Source: Vibrio fluminensis (lineage in GTDB: Bacteria > Pseudomonadota > Gammaproteobacteria > Enterobacterales > Vibrionaceae). Taken from it: DNA of 64,000 bases. The notes beneath the pieces are model-generated. The model saw nothing but the letters and a program-made list of their open reading frames with translations, was not told the origin of the DNA and did no database searches. How positions within the stretch are numbered: position 1 is the first letter of the stretch; each line of letters opens with the position of its first letter. Location of the stretch: assembly GCF_015278125.1 (NCBI RefSeq), contig NZ_JADILO010000018.1:1-64000 (forward strand). Direction: 5' to 3'. Both the position numbers and the translations under genes were made by a program. Positions 35,975 through 44,823 of this stretch are shown here, in pieces.

Positions 35975-36307
35975 TTAAGCCGCCGTTGTGAGTGCCGATT
36001 CGACACTATCGTACGTCTTAATCAATCGGTCCATACGAGTCAGTTTGAACAAGTCTTGCACAGGCTTTTGCGGTTTAGCGACACTAATTCTCTTATCGCG
36101 TAACAACTTATACACCCCCATCACAGCACCAAGACCACTGCTATCCATAAACTTAACCGCACCAATATCCACCACAAGATGAGGCGACAGTTCATTCGTA
36201 ATGTTTTCTATTAAGGCGCGAAACTCCGGCGCTAGTTTTGCGTCAAAACGCTCCTCATCTATTCGAAGAACTGTGCTGTCGCCTTCTTGACTAACTTGAT
36301 ATCGCAT
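35975..36307 (-). CDS. STAS-domain anti-sigma-factor antagonist
   Basis: 110 residues, one STAS domain. The phosphorylation-site region is FMDSSGLGAVMG, with tandem Ser as in SpoIIAA/RsbV. It is the switch protein that the RsbW-like kinase would phosphorylate and the PP2C protein dephosphorylate; V. fischeri SypA, which controls biofilm, is of this kind. AAAGGAGA lies ten bases before ATG 36307. The gene starts inside the 3' end of the PP2C gene (49-bp overlap), so production is coupled. Confidence 0.85.
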   Translation of the reverse strand: MRYQVSQEGDSTVLRIDEERFDAKLAPEFRALIENITNELSPHLVVDIGAVKFMDSSGLGAVMGVYKLLRDKRISVAKPQKPVQDLFKLTRMDRLIKTYDSVESALTTAA

Positions 36308-37512
36308 AGGTTGTCTCCTTTGGTTGAACCCTTCCATTCCGCCACCAGCAAACTGACATCATCATCAAAATTGTCATTTTGTCGCCAGTCTTGTACCGAT
36401 TTCACTAGCATCGTAGTTTGTTGTTGAGTGGGATATTGTTTGAGATTAGCGATGGTTGAGCGCAACCCATCTTCGGTAAATTGATCTTCACCATTGTCCG
36501 CTTCGGTTATACCATCTGAGTAAAACCAAACTCGGTCACCTGCCTCAAGTTGAATGGTGGCAGCCTGATAATCAACGCCATCAAATGCGCCTACGACAAA
36601 ATTATCATGTCCAATTAATTCAGTAGACGTCGTGCTATTGCGGTACCAAACTAAAGGCGGGTGGCCCGCACAGCAGTATGACAACACACCAGTTTTTGTA
36701 TTGAGCACAGCGTAAATCATAGTGAAATAAAGCCCGTCTGTAGACCCACTCGCGTAGATTTGATTAAGCCGATCGATGACGCCCTCCGGAGGGACAATCT
36801 GCTTGCCTTCATGGGTACTGCGCACGACAATCGAGCCTTCCCCACTTAATAACGACAAACTTTGCTGTACAGAAAAGGACATTAATGCTGAAGATACACC
36901 ATGACCTGCAACATCAATTAGGTAGAACGCCACATTGTCGCCATCAAGCTGCATATAACCCAACATGTCTCCGCCAATTTGTGCGCTGGGAATAGAGATA
37001 TAGCTTAATTCAAGGAAGGGGAAGTGCTTCTGCTTAGGTAAAATCTGCTTAATCAAATCACCCGCAGATTCAAGGTCGCGCTTAATGGTCTCATAAGCCG
37101 CATCGAGCTCGGTATTTTTTTGTACAACCTCATTATGAAGAGCCAGCGTTCTAAAACCTGCATGAATTCTTGCCTCCAATTCGTCTACCGAAGTCTTTTT
37201 ATCTACGAAATCATCGGCACCAGCGTCGATACCAGTGATAATTGACTGTTGGTCGTTATTTGAGGAGAGAAGTACAAAGAAAATATAACGCCCAAACTGG
37301 CGATTTTTAAGCGTTTGGCACAGTTCAATACCGCTCATTCCAGGCATGAGCCAATCAGAGAGCACAAACTGTATCGTGTCTCTTTCAGCAAGTATTTGTA
37401 AGGCTTCTTCACCACTGGTAGCAGTGAAAACTTTAAAGCCCTTTGACTTCAGAACCGAACCCATGAACACCAATATGGTTCGACTGTCGTCAACCAGAAG
37501 TATTTCCTTCAT
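36259..37512 (-). CDS. Response regulator with PP2C (RsbU-type) phosphatase output
   Basis: 417 residues. Receiver domain (1-125: ILLVDDSRTILVF, phospho-acceptor in FVLSDWLMPGMSG, Lys in DFVDKKTS), a helical linker, and a PP2C/SpoIIE phosphatase (about 175-400: GGDMLGY, FYLIDVAGHGVSSALMS, VWFYSDGITEADN, FDDDVSLLVAEW) with all metal-binding Asp visible. When phosphorylated it should dephosphorylate the STAS protein. ATG 37512 matches the receiver start. It leads the eleven-gene operon, and its upstream region is shared with the divergent barrel gene. Confidence 0.87.
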   Translation of the reverse strand: MKEILLVDDSRTILVFMGSVLKSKGFKVFTATSGEEALQILAERDTIQFVLSDWLMPGMSGIELCQTLKNRQFGRYIFFVLLSSNNDQQSIITGIDAGADDFVDKKTSVDELEARIHAGFRTLALHNEVVQKNTELDAAYETIKRDLESAGDLIKQILPKQKHFPFLELSYISIPSAQIGGDMLGYMQLDGDNVAFYLIDVAGHGVSSALMSFSVQQSLSLLSGEGSIVVRSTHEGKQIVPPEGVIDRLNQIYASGSTDGLYFTMIYAVLNTKTGVLSYCCAGHPPLVWYRNSTTSTELIGHDNFVVGAFDGVDYQAATIQLEAGDRVWFYSDGITEADNGEDQFTEDGLRSTIANLKQYPTQQQTTMLVKSVQDWRQNDNFDDDVSLLVAEWKGSTKGDNLCDIKLVKKATAQFFE

Positions 37513-37732
37513 CCCTAGCCTTATAATTATTCTATTCGTTTCTGTTTGCTCTAACCGCGCTGAAAATGTATCTAGATCACTGATTAGGCTAATTTTTAGC
37601 AAGCTCTATAACTTTAGGTTAGACTCAATCAATGGTAATGCAAATTATTGAATAACTTTTTCTTCACATTGAGCAAAAAGTGTTAGAAAACTAGATCGCG
37701 GTTATAAATATGGTAGCGGAAGGTCAAAATTG

Positions 37733-38722
37733 GTGAGATGGAAAACCCGCATAATGTTTTTTTACCCGCTATTGTTAGCAGGGAAGCATGCTTATGCCGA
37801 TCTTTACCATGCGAATACCAGTCCTCATGCGGTCAATCCTTCCCAGCATGTATTAACTCAATCACCACCAAGAGAAGTTGAACAGCCACAACCTGAACCC
37901 AGTGAAGAAATCTGGAAAGGCGTGAGCAGCTCGTTTGCTTTTCCCTATCAGGAATGGGAAAGCCGAACCTTTCTAGATGGCTTAAGTGGCAATATTGGTT
38001 ACCATCATCCCCTTGCGGAAACAGAGTCTGCCAACTTACCTGCAGGGGCAACAAGTGGACCAACGAACGCCAATACGACCTCTACCCTGTCATTAAAATA
38101 TTCGATAGCTGGCGCATGGTTTGTCTCTGGTACCGTCTATTACTACTGGGACAGCGAGCAACAGCAAGCATGGAATCCAGACTTTACTTATGTATTCGGA
38201 TACAGTGATTGGCGCCCCTATACCTTTAGTTTGGTTTACTCCAACTACGGTGGAAATCGATTTTCACCAAGCGGTGAAGAACGTGTCACCAACTTCAACC
38301 AAGGAACATGGTCGTTAGGTTGGAAATTTCCGATCACTAACCCGGTAAAAGATTGGCTGACCTTCACGCCTGAAGGTCCTATTGGCTGCCAAGTCGACTA
38401 CAACTACACGCCCGAGTTTTTCGATCTCGCCTCTACCTCTTATCAAGCTGCGTTGCAAACTGTTAGCCTTGGCTGCAAATATTCCATTTTTGGCAATTGG
38501 TATATCAACGGCACTGCTTTTTACTATTTTGACAAATCTCAGCAGCAGCCTTGGAACCCAGATTTTACCTATGGTTTTGGTTATTTTGACTGGAGACCTG
38601 GGACAATTACTTTGCAATATAATAATTATTCTGGGAATCGCTGGCGCTCCTCAGAGCGCGGAGAAGACACCGGCAGGTTTAAAGATGGTTCAATAACTCT
38701 TGCATATAGCTTCTCATTTTAA
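37733..38722 (+). CDS. Outer-membrane beta-barrel candidate with internal duplication
   Basis: 329 residues with a signal peptide ending HAYA. After a Pro/Gln-rich spacer come two related repeats, about residues 117-178 and 244-305: each has GxW followed by G(T)xxYYxxD, QQQxWNPDFTYxFGYxDWRP and a NYxGNR ending. Alternating aromatic strands and a C-terminal YSFSF (terminal Phe) indicate an outer-membrane barrel. Two Cys (near 220 and 249) may bond. It could export the polysaccharide made by the divergent operon. GTG 37733 and TTG 37730 both suit GGAAGG upstream; ATG 37754 is a third option. Confidence 0.65.
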   Translation: MRWKTRIMFFYPLLLAGKHAYADLYHANTSPHAVNPSQHVLTQSPPREVEQPQPEPSEEIWKGVSSSFAFPYQEWESRTFLDGLSGNIGYHHPLAETESANLPAGATSGPTNANTTSTLSLKYSIAGAWFVSGTVYYYWDSEQQQAWNPDFTYVFGYSDWRPYTFSLVYSNYGGNRFSPSGEERVTNFNQGTWSLGWKFPITNPVKDWLTFTPEGPIGCQVDYNYTPEFFDLASTSYQAALQTVSLGCKYSIFGNWYINGTAFYYFDKSQQQPWNPDFTYGFGYFDWRPGTITLQYNNYSGNRWRSSERGEDTGRFKDGSITLAYSFSF

Positions 38723-38813
38723 TCCTATCTATTTGTTTTCCCGTCACGAATAAACTTTCGTAGCAAATCTAAATCTAGCGACTAGGCTTTAAAAATAAGC
38801 ACAAATATGAATC

Positions 38814-38830
38814 TGGTATCACTATTGCTA
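38814..38830 (+). promoter_or_regulatory. Sigma-54-like promoter of the RTX gene
   Basis: TGGTATCACTATTGCTA has GG and GC separated by ten bases and fits TGGCAC-N5-TTGC in most positions. It ends 38 bp before the start codon; transcription would begin near 38840. No other sigma-54 site was found at the locus. Confidence 0.5.
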
Positions 38831-38867
38831 TATACAGATTCTACGCAGTCAGGCTAGGAGAAGGCAT

Positions 38868-41800
38868 ATGGAAGGCACCAAACACGATGACGTAATCGTT
38901 GGCACAGGCGAAGATGATGCAGTAAACAGCCGCGCTGGCAATGATGAAATTTCAACCCTCGCTGGTGATGATTTTATAGCCGCTGGTGAAGGTAGCGACA
39001 CAATATTAGCAGGCGAAGGCGCGGACACGGTTCTTGGTGATGTTGAATATGAACTCAATGAAGAGCAACCAGCCCAAAACAACGACGACCATTCATGGGG
39101 TACCGCTGCAACTATATACGAACATACCTCTGAGCAAGGCGAGAAAACCAGCCACACACTGAAACTCGACAACTTTGCCGTCAATCAAGCTGTACAAACC
39201 TCAACCTCAGCGGGTGGTTTTGCTGAACACGATGAAATAACTGTGCAGATTACGGATGAGCAAGGCAATGTCATCGCAACACACATTGCGACAGTAGACC
39301 AAAGCGGGCAAATCAATGTCGACATCGATATTCCAGAAAATGAACTTCCTGATAATGGAAGCGTGGTGATCAGTTTTCTTGATCCGCAGAACAATCCAAT
39401 CTCGCAAATTGATGATATGAACGTGCAAGTGCGCAATATCTTTAATGACACCATTGATGGTGGCGCGGGTGATGACATCCTGAAAGGGCAGCAAGGTGAT
39501 GACACCATCTATGGCGGTGAAGGTAACGACTTTCTCGATGGCGACATTAACAACGATACTCTGCACGGAGGTTTAGGTGATGATGTACTCGTCGGAGGCG
39601 CTGGCGAGGATACGCTTTATGGCGACGAAGGTCACGATACCCTACTCGGCTCAGATGGCAATGACAAACTCTATGGGGGGGATGGTGATGATCTCCTTAT
39701 GGGTGAACTCGGTGATGATTACCTTGAAGGCGGTGATGGGAACGACACACTGATTGGCGACGATGGCGAGGACACCTTACTCGGTGGTGAAGGTCACGAC
39801 AAACTGTTTGGCGGTAAAGGTGCCGACAGCTTAACAGGTAATAGTGGTAATGATGAAATCCATGGTGAAGACGGTGATGACACCATCCTAGCAGGCGAAG
39901 GTAACGACTTCGTACTGGGCGGTAGCGGAACAGACACGATTAGTGGCGGCAGCGGTGAAGACTTACTGCTCGGTGGCGATGGTGATGATATTGTCTCTGG
40001 CGATGCTGGTCACGATACCTTAGTGGGTGAACTCGGGAATGATCAACTGTCGGGCGGTGAAGGCAACGATACATTATATGGTGATGTCGGTGACGATACG
40101 CTACTCGGTGGAAGTGGCGATGATCAACTCTACGGCGGCGAAGGTAACGACACCATCGATGGTGGCGAAGGTAACGATATCATTCATGCCAACGAAGGCA
40201 TTGACACTATTACCACCGGACTCGGGGATGACCAAGTATACGCGGGTAGTGGCGACGATGTTATTGACACCGGTGAAGGTCGTGACACCATATTTGGCGA
40301 GACCGGTAACAACACCATCGATTCCGGTAGTGATGACGACACAATTTATACCGACTCAGGTAATGATGCCATTACCAGTGGTGCAGGACACGATACCATC
40401 TATGCGGGCGATGGCACCAACACCCTCATTACTGGCGAGGGTGACGACCTCATGTATGCAGGTAGCGGTGCGGACTCAATCACAACAGACAGTGGGCGCG
40501 ACACCATTTTTGCCGGTGATGGCGACAATACGATCGATTCTGGCAGCGACAATGACACTGTATATGCAGGAAGCGGTAGCGATTCCGTCTTACTCGGCAG
40601 TGGCGATGATAAAGCGTTCACTGGCGATGGGACTGATACGATTTACGCAGGTGAAGGTAACGACCAAGTATTTGCAGGCGGCGGTGACGATAAAGTCTAT
40701 GGCGAGCAAGGCAATAACCAACTCTTCGGTGAGGCAGGAAACGATGAGTTGATCGCGGGTATCAACGCCAGTGAACTCTATGGTGGTTCTGGAAAAGATT
40801 CACTGCTCGGTTCCGAAGAGGGAGACAAACTTTACGGTGGCTCCGACGATGACACCATTACCGCTAACGCAGGTGACGATATTATCGAAGGTAATGACGG
40901 CAACGATACAATCGATGCCGGTCAAGGTAATGACACAGCCTTTGGCGGGCAAGGTGGTGACCATATCATCGGTGGGCTGGGTAATGACACCCTGATTGGT
41001 GATGGTGGCGACGATACTCTACTCGGCGGTGAAGGCGATGACGTTCTAGTTGGCGGCAAAGGCGCTGACACCCTTGATGGTGGCACGGGTCGTAGTGAGA
41101 TCTATGGTGAAGATGGCGACGACACCATCATCAGTGCTGATCAAGATGATCTTCTTTCGGGTGGTTCCGGCAACGATACCATTAATTCAGGTCTGGGCGA
41201 CGATACCGTTTTTGCAGGCTCTGGCGATGATACCGTCAATACTGGTGAAGGTAACGATACGGTTTATGGTGAATCTGGCACCAATACTATCAATACTGGA
41301 CTCGGCGCGGATACCGTTTACGGTGGAACAGACGCTGACACTATCAACAGTGGTGACGGAGTCGACCAAGTTTACGCTGGCGGCGGTGTCGATGTAATAG
41401 ACGCCGGTGATGGCGACGATCATATCGATGCGGGTGAAGGTAACGATCTTGTGCAAGGCGGTGCCGGTAACGATGCGCTATTTGGTGGTGGAGGTAATGA
41501 TGAGCTTATCGGCGGCGAAGGATATGATTTCCTCGCAGGCGGCGCAGGCAACGACACCATTCGCGATGACGGGCAAGATACGGTGTTGGGCGAACAAGGC
41601 GATGATACGCTTTATGCCGCCCAAACAGGTAGCCACAACATCTTTGGTGGCGAGGGTGACGACACCATCATAGGTAGCGACGTGGCGGATACCCTTTATG
41701 GCGGTGCAGATGCCGATACCATTACGGGTGGTGGTGGTGATGATGTGCTATTCGCTGGCGAAGGAGCAGACAATGTTGATGCTGGAGAAGGCAACGATAC

Positions 41801-43730
41801 AGTCTATGGCGAAGCCGGTAGCAACACTATTTCTCTAGGTAGCGGCAACGATACCCTCTACGGTGGTTCCGGAGCAGATACCGCAGCCGGTGGTGTCGGT
41901 GATGATACCCTTTCCGGTGCAGGTGGTAACGACACCTTAAGTGGTGAACAAGGTCAAGACCTCATCGATGCTGGGGAAGGCAACGATACAGTCTCTGGCG
42001 GCGATGATAATGACTTAATCTTCGGTGGTGCGGGTAACGACTCCCTATCAGGTGACGACGGGGATGATGAGCTCTATTCGGGGACCGGTAATGATCAACT
42101 CGATGGTGGCTTGGGTGCAGACAAATTGGTTGCCGAAGGTGGCTCAAACACGCTCTCTGGTGGTGCGGACGACGATATTCTGCTAGGTGGTAGTGGTGCT
42201 GACACCTTACTTGGCGGCGAAGGTGATGACTACATCGAAGATGATTCAGACAATAACACCATTGATGGCGGCACTGGACAAGACACCATCAAACTCTCTG
42301 GTGCTAACAACACTGTATTGGGTGCTGCAGGCGATGACACTATTGATTCAACTGGCGCAGGGGCAAGTAATATTGATGGTGGCGAAGGCAACGATACCAT
42401 CAAAGCATCAGGAGACAATAATGTCCTTGCAGGGGGACTTGGCAACGACAATATTCAAGTCTCAGGCACAGGCTATAACCAAATTGATGGTGGCGAAGGT
42501 AACGATTCAATCACAGCACAGGGCGGCACGAATATTATCTCCGGCGGCTTAGGCAACGACTCTATTTCAGCGGCTAGTGGCACCAACACGATTGAAGGTG
42601 GTGAAGGTAACGACCAAATCACTACAGGTAGCGGGGTCGATGTGCTGCGTGGCGATGCTGGGCAAGACACGCTCAATGCTGGTGGTGGCAATGACTCACT
42701 TGATGGCGGCGTTGACAACGACAAGCTCTATGGCGGCTCTGGCGATGATAACTTACAAGGTGGGGACGGCAATGACTCACTATGGGGACAGAACGATCAA
42801 GATACCTTAGCTGGCGGTCTAGGTAATGATTACCTCTCAGGAGGCTCAGGTAATGATACGCTACACGGCAATCAAGGCGACGATACTTTACGCGGTGATT
42901 CAGGTAACGATGAGCTTTGGGGCGGTGACGGCAGTGACAATCTAAGTGGCGGAGGCGGCAGCGACACACTATACGGCGAGGATGGCAATGATACCCTCTC
43001 CGGTAATGGAGGGAACGATATGCTTTATGGCGCAAAAGGCGATGACAAACTATCCGGCGGATCAGGTGAAGATTATGTCTCTGGTGGCGAAGGCAACGAT
43101 ACCCTAAGTGGTAACGACAATGCTGACACATTAGATGGCGGCATCGGCAATGACTCACTCTCAGGTGATTCGGGCGACGATACTTTGTTTGGTCAAACTG
43201 GTAACGACCTGCTCGACGGAGGTTCAGGTGTAGACCAACTCTTCGGTGGCGCAGGCAATGATACCTTGGTGTTCGATTCAGAAGAATTTGAAGCTGGCGA
43301 AAGTAATATGGTCCACTTTAGCGGTGGTGCTGACTTTGACGTTCTGTTAGTCGGCGACGACAACGACACCAATCTCATTGATATGAGCCACAACGCTTTC
43401 CAAGAATTGGAAGGCGTCAATATCAACTCTAGCGACACGGAGTTAGCGCTGGCTCTAGATAAGATCGCAGCCAATAACACCGCAGGTGAAACCGCAGGGC
43501 AATTCGTTTGCACTGGCGCAAGTAGTATTGATTTGAGTGGCTGGGGCTGGCAGTTGACTGAAAGCAACATCGAAATGAGTGATTCACTACAAAGCATCTA
43601 CCAAGCAAGCAATATCGACACTGGCTCACTATACGGCTATCGCTTCGAAAATGACTCTGGGCAGGAAGTGGTGCTCTGGAGTGACTTAGACAGCAACGAT
43701 ATTAATTTCCCAGAAACGAATGATGTTTAA
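38868..43730 (+). CDS. Giant RTX (calcium-binding nonapeptide) secreted protein
   Basis: 1620 residues, very acidic, one Cys. Short RTX block at 1-60, a beta-sandwich-like insert at about 62-190 (HDEITVQITDEQGNVIATH), then over 100 GGxGxDxLx-type repeats to about 1465 and a 150-residue non-repeat C-terminus (DVLLVGDDNDTNLIDM onward) that should hold the type I secretion signal. No enzyme domain is visible. RTX repeats fold into a beta-roll on binding Ca2+ outside the cell; a matrix or surface role like that of CabA in V. vulnificus is inferred. AGGAGAAGG precedes the ATG. Secretion genes follow in convergent orientation. Confidence 0.88.
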   Translation: MEGTKHDDVIVGTGEDDAVNSRAGNDEISTLAGDDFIAAGEGSDTILAGEGADTVLGDVEYELNEEQPAQNNDDHSWGTAATIYEHTSEQGEKTSHTLKLDNFAVNQAVQTSTSAGGFAEHDEITVQITDEQGNVIATHIATVDQSGQINVDIDIPENELPDNGSVVISFLDPQNNPISQIDDMNVQVRNIFNDTIDGGAGDDILKGQQGDDTIYGGEGNDFLDGDINNDTLHGGLGDDVLVGGAGEDTLYGDEGHDTLLGSDGNDKLYGGDGDDLLMGELGDDYLEGGDGNDTLIGDDGEDTLLGGEGHDKLFGGKGADSLTGNSGNDEIHGEDGDDTILAGEGNDFVLGGSGTDTISGGSGEDLLLGGDGDDIVSGDAGHDTLVGELGNDQLSGGEGNDTLYGDVGDDTLLGGSGDDQLYGGEGNDTIDGGEGNDIIHANEGIDTITTGLGDDQVYAGSGDDVIDTGEGRDTIFGETGNNTIDSGSDDDTIYTDSGNDAITSGAGHDTIYAGDGTNTLITGEGDDLMYAGSGADSITTDSGRDTIFAGDGDNTIDSGSDNDTVYAGSGSDSVLLGSGDDKAFTGDGTDTIYAGEGNDQVFAGGGDDKVYGEQGNNQLFGEAGNDELIAGINASELYGGSGKDSLLGSEEGDKLYGGSDDDTITANAGDDIIEGNDGNDTIDAGQGNDTAFGGQGGDHIIGGLGNDTLIGDGGDDTLLGGEGDDVLVGGKGADTLDGGTGRSEIYGEDGDDTIISADQDDLLSGGSGNDTINSGLGDDTVFAGSGDDTVNTGEGNDTVYGESGTNTINTGLGADTVYGGTDADTINSGDGVDQVYAGGGVDVIDAGDGDDHIDAGEGNDLVQGGAGNDALFGGGGNDELIGGEGYDFLAGGAGNDTIRDDGQDTVLGEQGDDTLYAAQTGSHNIFGGEGDDTIIGSDVADTLYGGADADTITGGGGDDVLFAGEGADNVDAGEGNDTVYGEAGSNTISLGSGNDTLYGGSGADTAAGGVGDDTLSGAGGNDTLSGEQGQDLIDAGEGNDTVSGGDDNDLIFGGAGNDSLSGDDGDDELYSGTGNDQLDGGLGADKLVAEGGSNTLSGGADDDILLGGSGADTLLGGEGDDYIEDDSDNNTIDGGTGQDTIKLSGANNTVLGAAGDDTIDSTGAGASNIDGGEGNDTIKASGDNNVLAGGLGNDNIQVSGTGYNQIDGGEGNDSITAQGGTNIISGGLGNDSISAASGTNTIEGGEGNDQITTGSGVDVLRGDAGQDTLNAGGGNDSLDGGVDNDKLYGGSGDDNLQGGDGNDSLWGQNDQDTLAGGLGNDYLSGGSGNDTLHGNQGDDTLRGDSGNDELWGGDGSDNLSGGGGSDTLYGEDGNDTLSGNGGNDMLYGAKGDDKLSGGSGEDYVSGGEGNDTLSGNDNADTLDGGIGNDSLSGDSGDDTLFGQTGNDLLDGGSGVDQLFGGAGNDTLVFDSEEFEAGESNMVHFSGGADFDVLLVGDDNDTNLIDMSHNAFQELEGVNINSSDTELALALDKIAANNTAGETAGQFVCTGASSIDLSGWGWQLTESNIEMSDSLQSIYQASNIDTGSLYGYRFENDSGQEVVLWSDLDSNDINFPETNDV

Positions 43731-43736
43731 AGGAAC

Positions 43737-43891
43737 GTAAAGCAGAGCTTTACTTACGGAACGCAAGCTACGGATTAGGGAACGCGGCGCATAGCGCCGC
43801 TTACGGGGAGCGGAACTAGAACGGAACTTAAAGCAGAGCTTTACTCACGGAACGCAGGCTACGGATGCGGGAACGTAGAGCAAAGCTCTAC
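43737..43891. repeat. Four short stem-loops in a repeated frame
   Basis: Hairpins at 43737-43753 (GTAAAGC/GCTTTAC), 43784-43800 (GCGGCGC/GCGCCGC), 43829-43843 (TAAAGC/GCTTTA) and 43875-43891 (GTAGAGC/GCTCTAC), each with a three-base loop. Stem bases change but pair in every copy. Three are preceded by GGAACG-like sequence and followed by CTTACGG or CTCACGG. They lie directly after the RTX stop codon and may act as terminator or mRNA 3' cap. Confidence 0.75.
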
Positions 43892-43898
43892 TTACGGA

Positions 43899-44566
43899 GT
43901 GTTCTCACCTCCCGCAACCGTAAGAGAAGCAATCCGTAACGAAGTGTTCCCACATCCCGCATCAGTCAGCGAAGCATTCCGTAACGCAGTGTTCCCATAT
44001 CCCGCATCCGTCAGCGAAGCATTCCGTAACGAAGTGTTCCCACATCCCGCATCAGTCAGCGAAGCATTCCGTAACGAAGCGTTCCCACATCCCGCATCCG
44101 TCAGCGAAGCGTTCCGTAACGCAGTGTTCTCACCTCACGCATCCGTGAGCGCAGCGTTCCGTAACGAAGTGTTCCCACCTCACGCTTCCGTGAGAGAAGC
44201 GCTCCGTAACGCAGTGTTCTCGAATCCCAAACCCGTAAGCGAAGCGCTCCATAACGCAGTGTTCCCACATCCCGTATCCGTAAACGAAGCGTTCCGTAAC
44301 ACAGTGTTCCCATATCCCGCATCAGTCAGCGAAGCATTCCGTAACGAAGTGTTCCCACATCCCTCATCCGTCAGCGAAGCGTTCCGTAACGAAGTGTTCC
44401 CACATCCCGCATCCGTAAGCGAAGCATTCCGTAACGAAGTGTTCCCACCTCCCGCATCCGTAAGCAAAGCATTCCGTAACGAATTGTTCCCACATCACGC
44501 TTCCGTGAGCGAAGCGCTCCGTAACGCAGTGTTCCCACATCCCGCATCCGTAAGCGCAGCGTTCCA
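43899..44566. repeat. Tandem array of 45-bp units (14 plus a partial)
   Basis: Units start every 45 bp from 43899, each beginning GTGTTCCCACATCCCGCATC or a variant and ending CCGTAACGAA/CCGTAACGCA; the 15th is cut at about 44566. The reverse complement of the unit (TTACGGAATGC...ACGGATGCGGGA) resembles the plus-strand spacer between the hairpins at 43750-43875, so the array is partly an inverted copy of that region. As 45 is divisible by three, frames stay open on both strands (for example 43899-44606 plus), but no ribosome site, signal or known family supports a protein. It separates convergent RTX and secretion genes. Confidence 0.8.
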
Positions 44567-44568
44567 AT

Positions 44569-44823
44569 CTATACCAACTGCTTATAACACTTCTGCTCAC
44601 AGTTAGGGCAATGATAGGCGTGGCGGTCGACTTTGGCGGCACAATGAGGACAATATCCATGTCTCCTATCTTGGCTGCACAGAATTAAAATCAGACCGAT
44701 CGGGCCGAGAACATAACCAAGCAAAATGCCGGCGACAGTGTTGTTTTTGTAATACCCAACTATCGCGGAGACAAACATAAAAAAAGCATAGAAGCTTAAC
44801 CAAAAAAGCATCTCATTACTCAT
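44569..44823 (-). CDS. Small membrane protein with zinc ribbon
   Basis: 84 residues. Two membrane segments (about 5-22 and 28-48), then CPHCAAKVDRHAYHCPNC, a four-Cys zinc ribbon, and a further Cys near the end. Not assigned to a named family. Its ATG overlaps the stop of the hlyD-like gene as TAATG, so it is translated with the type I secretion genes and may help that machinery; function otherwise unknown. Confidence 0.7.
   Translation of the reverse strand: MSNEMLFWLSFYAFFMFVSAIVGYYKNNTVAGILLGYVLGPIGLILILCSQDRRHGYCPHCAAKVDRHAYHCPNCEQKCYKQLV

Noticed and set aside
40027..40752. Long frames in other phases inside the RTX gene (also 41050-41397, 42187-42552, 42673-43158)
   Set aside because: They are shadows of the repetitive GGxGxD coding sequence and have no features of their own.
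43899..44566. CRISPR array
   Set aside because: Units are directly abutted 45-bp repeats without unique spacers, and no cas genes are present.
43899..44606. Open frame encoding 15-residue repeats (FPHPASVSEAFRNEV)
   Set aside because: The unit length is a multiple of three, so frames are open on both strands; there is no ribosome site, signal peptide or known family, and similar repeat sequence occurs in the non-coding hairpin region next to it.
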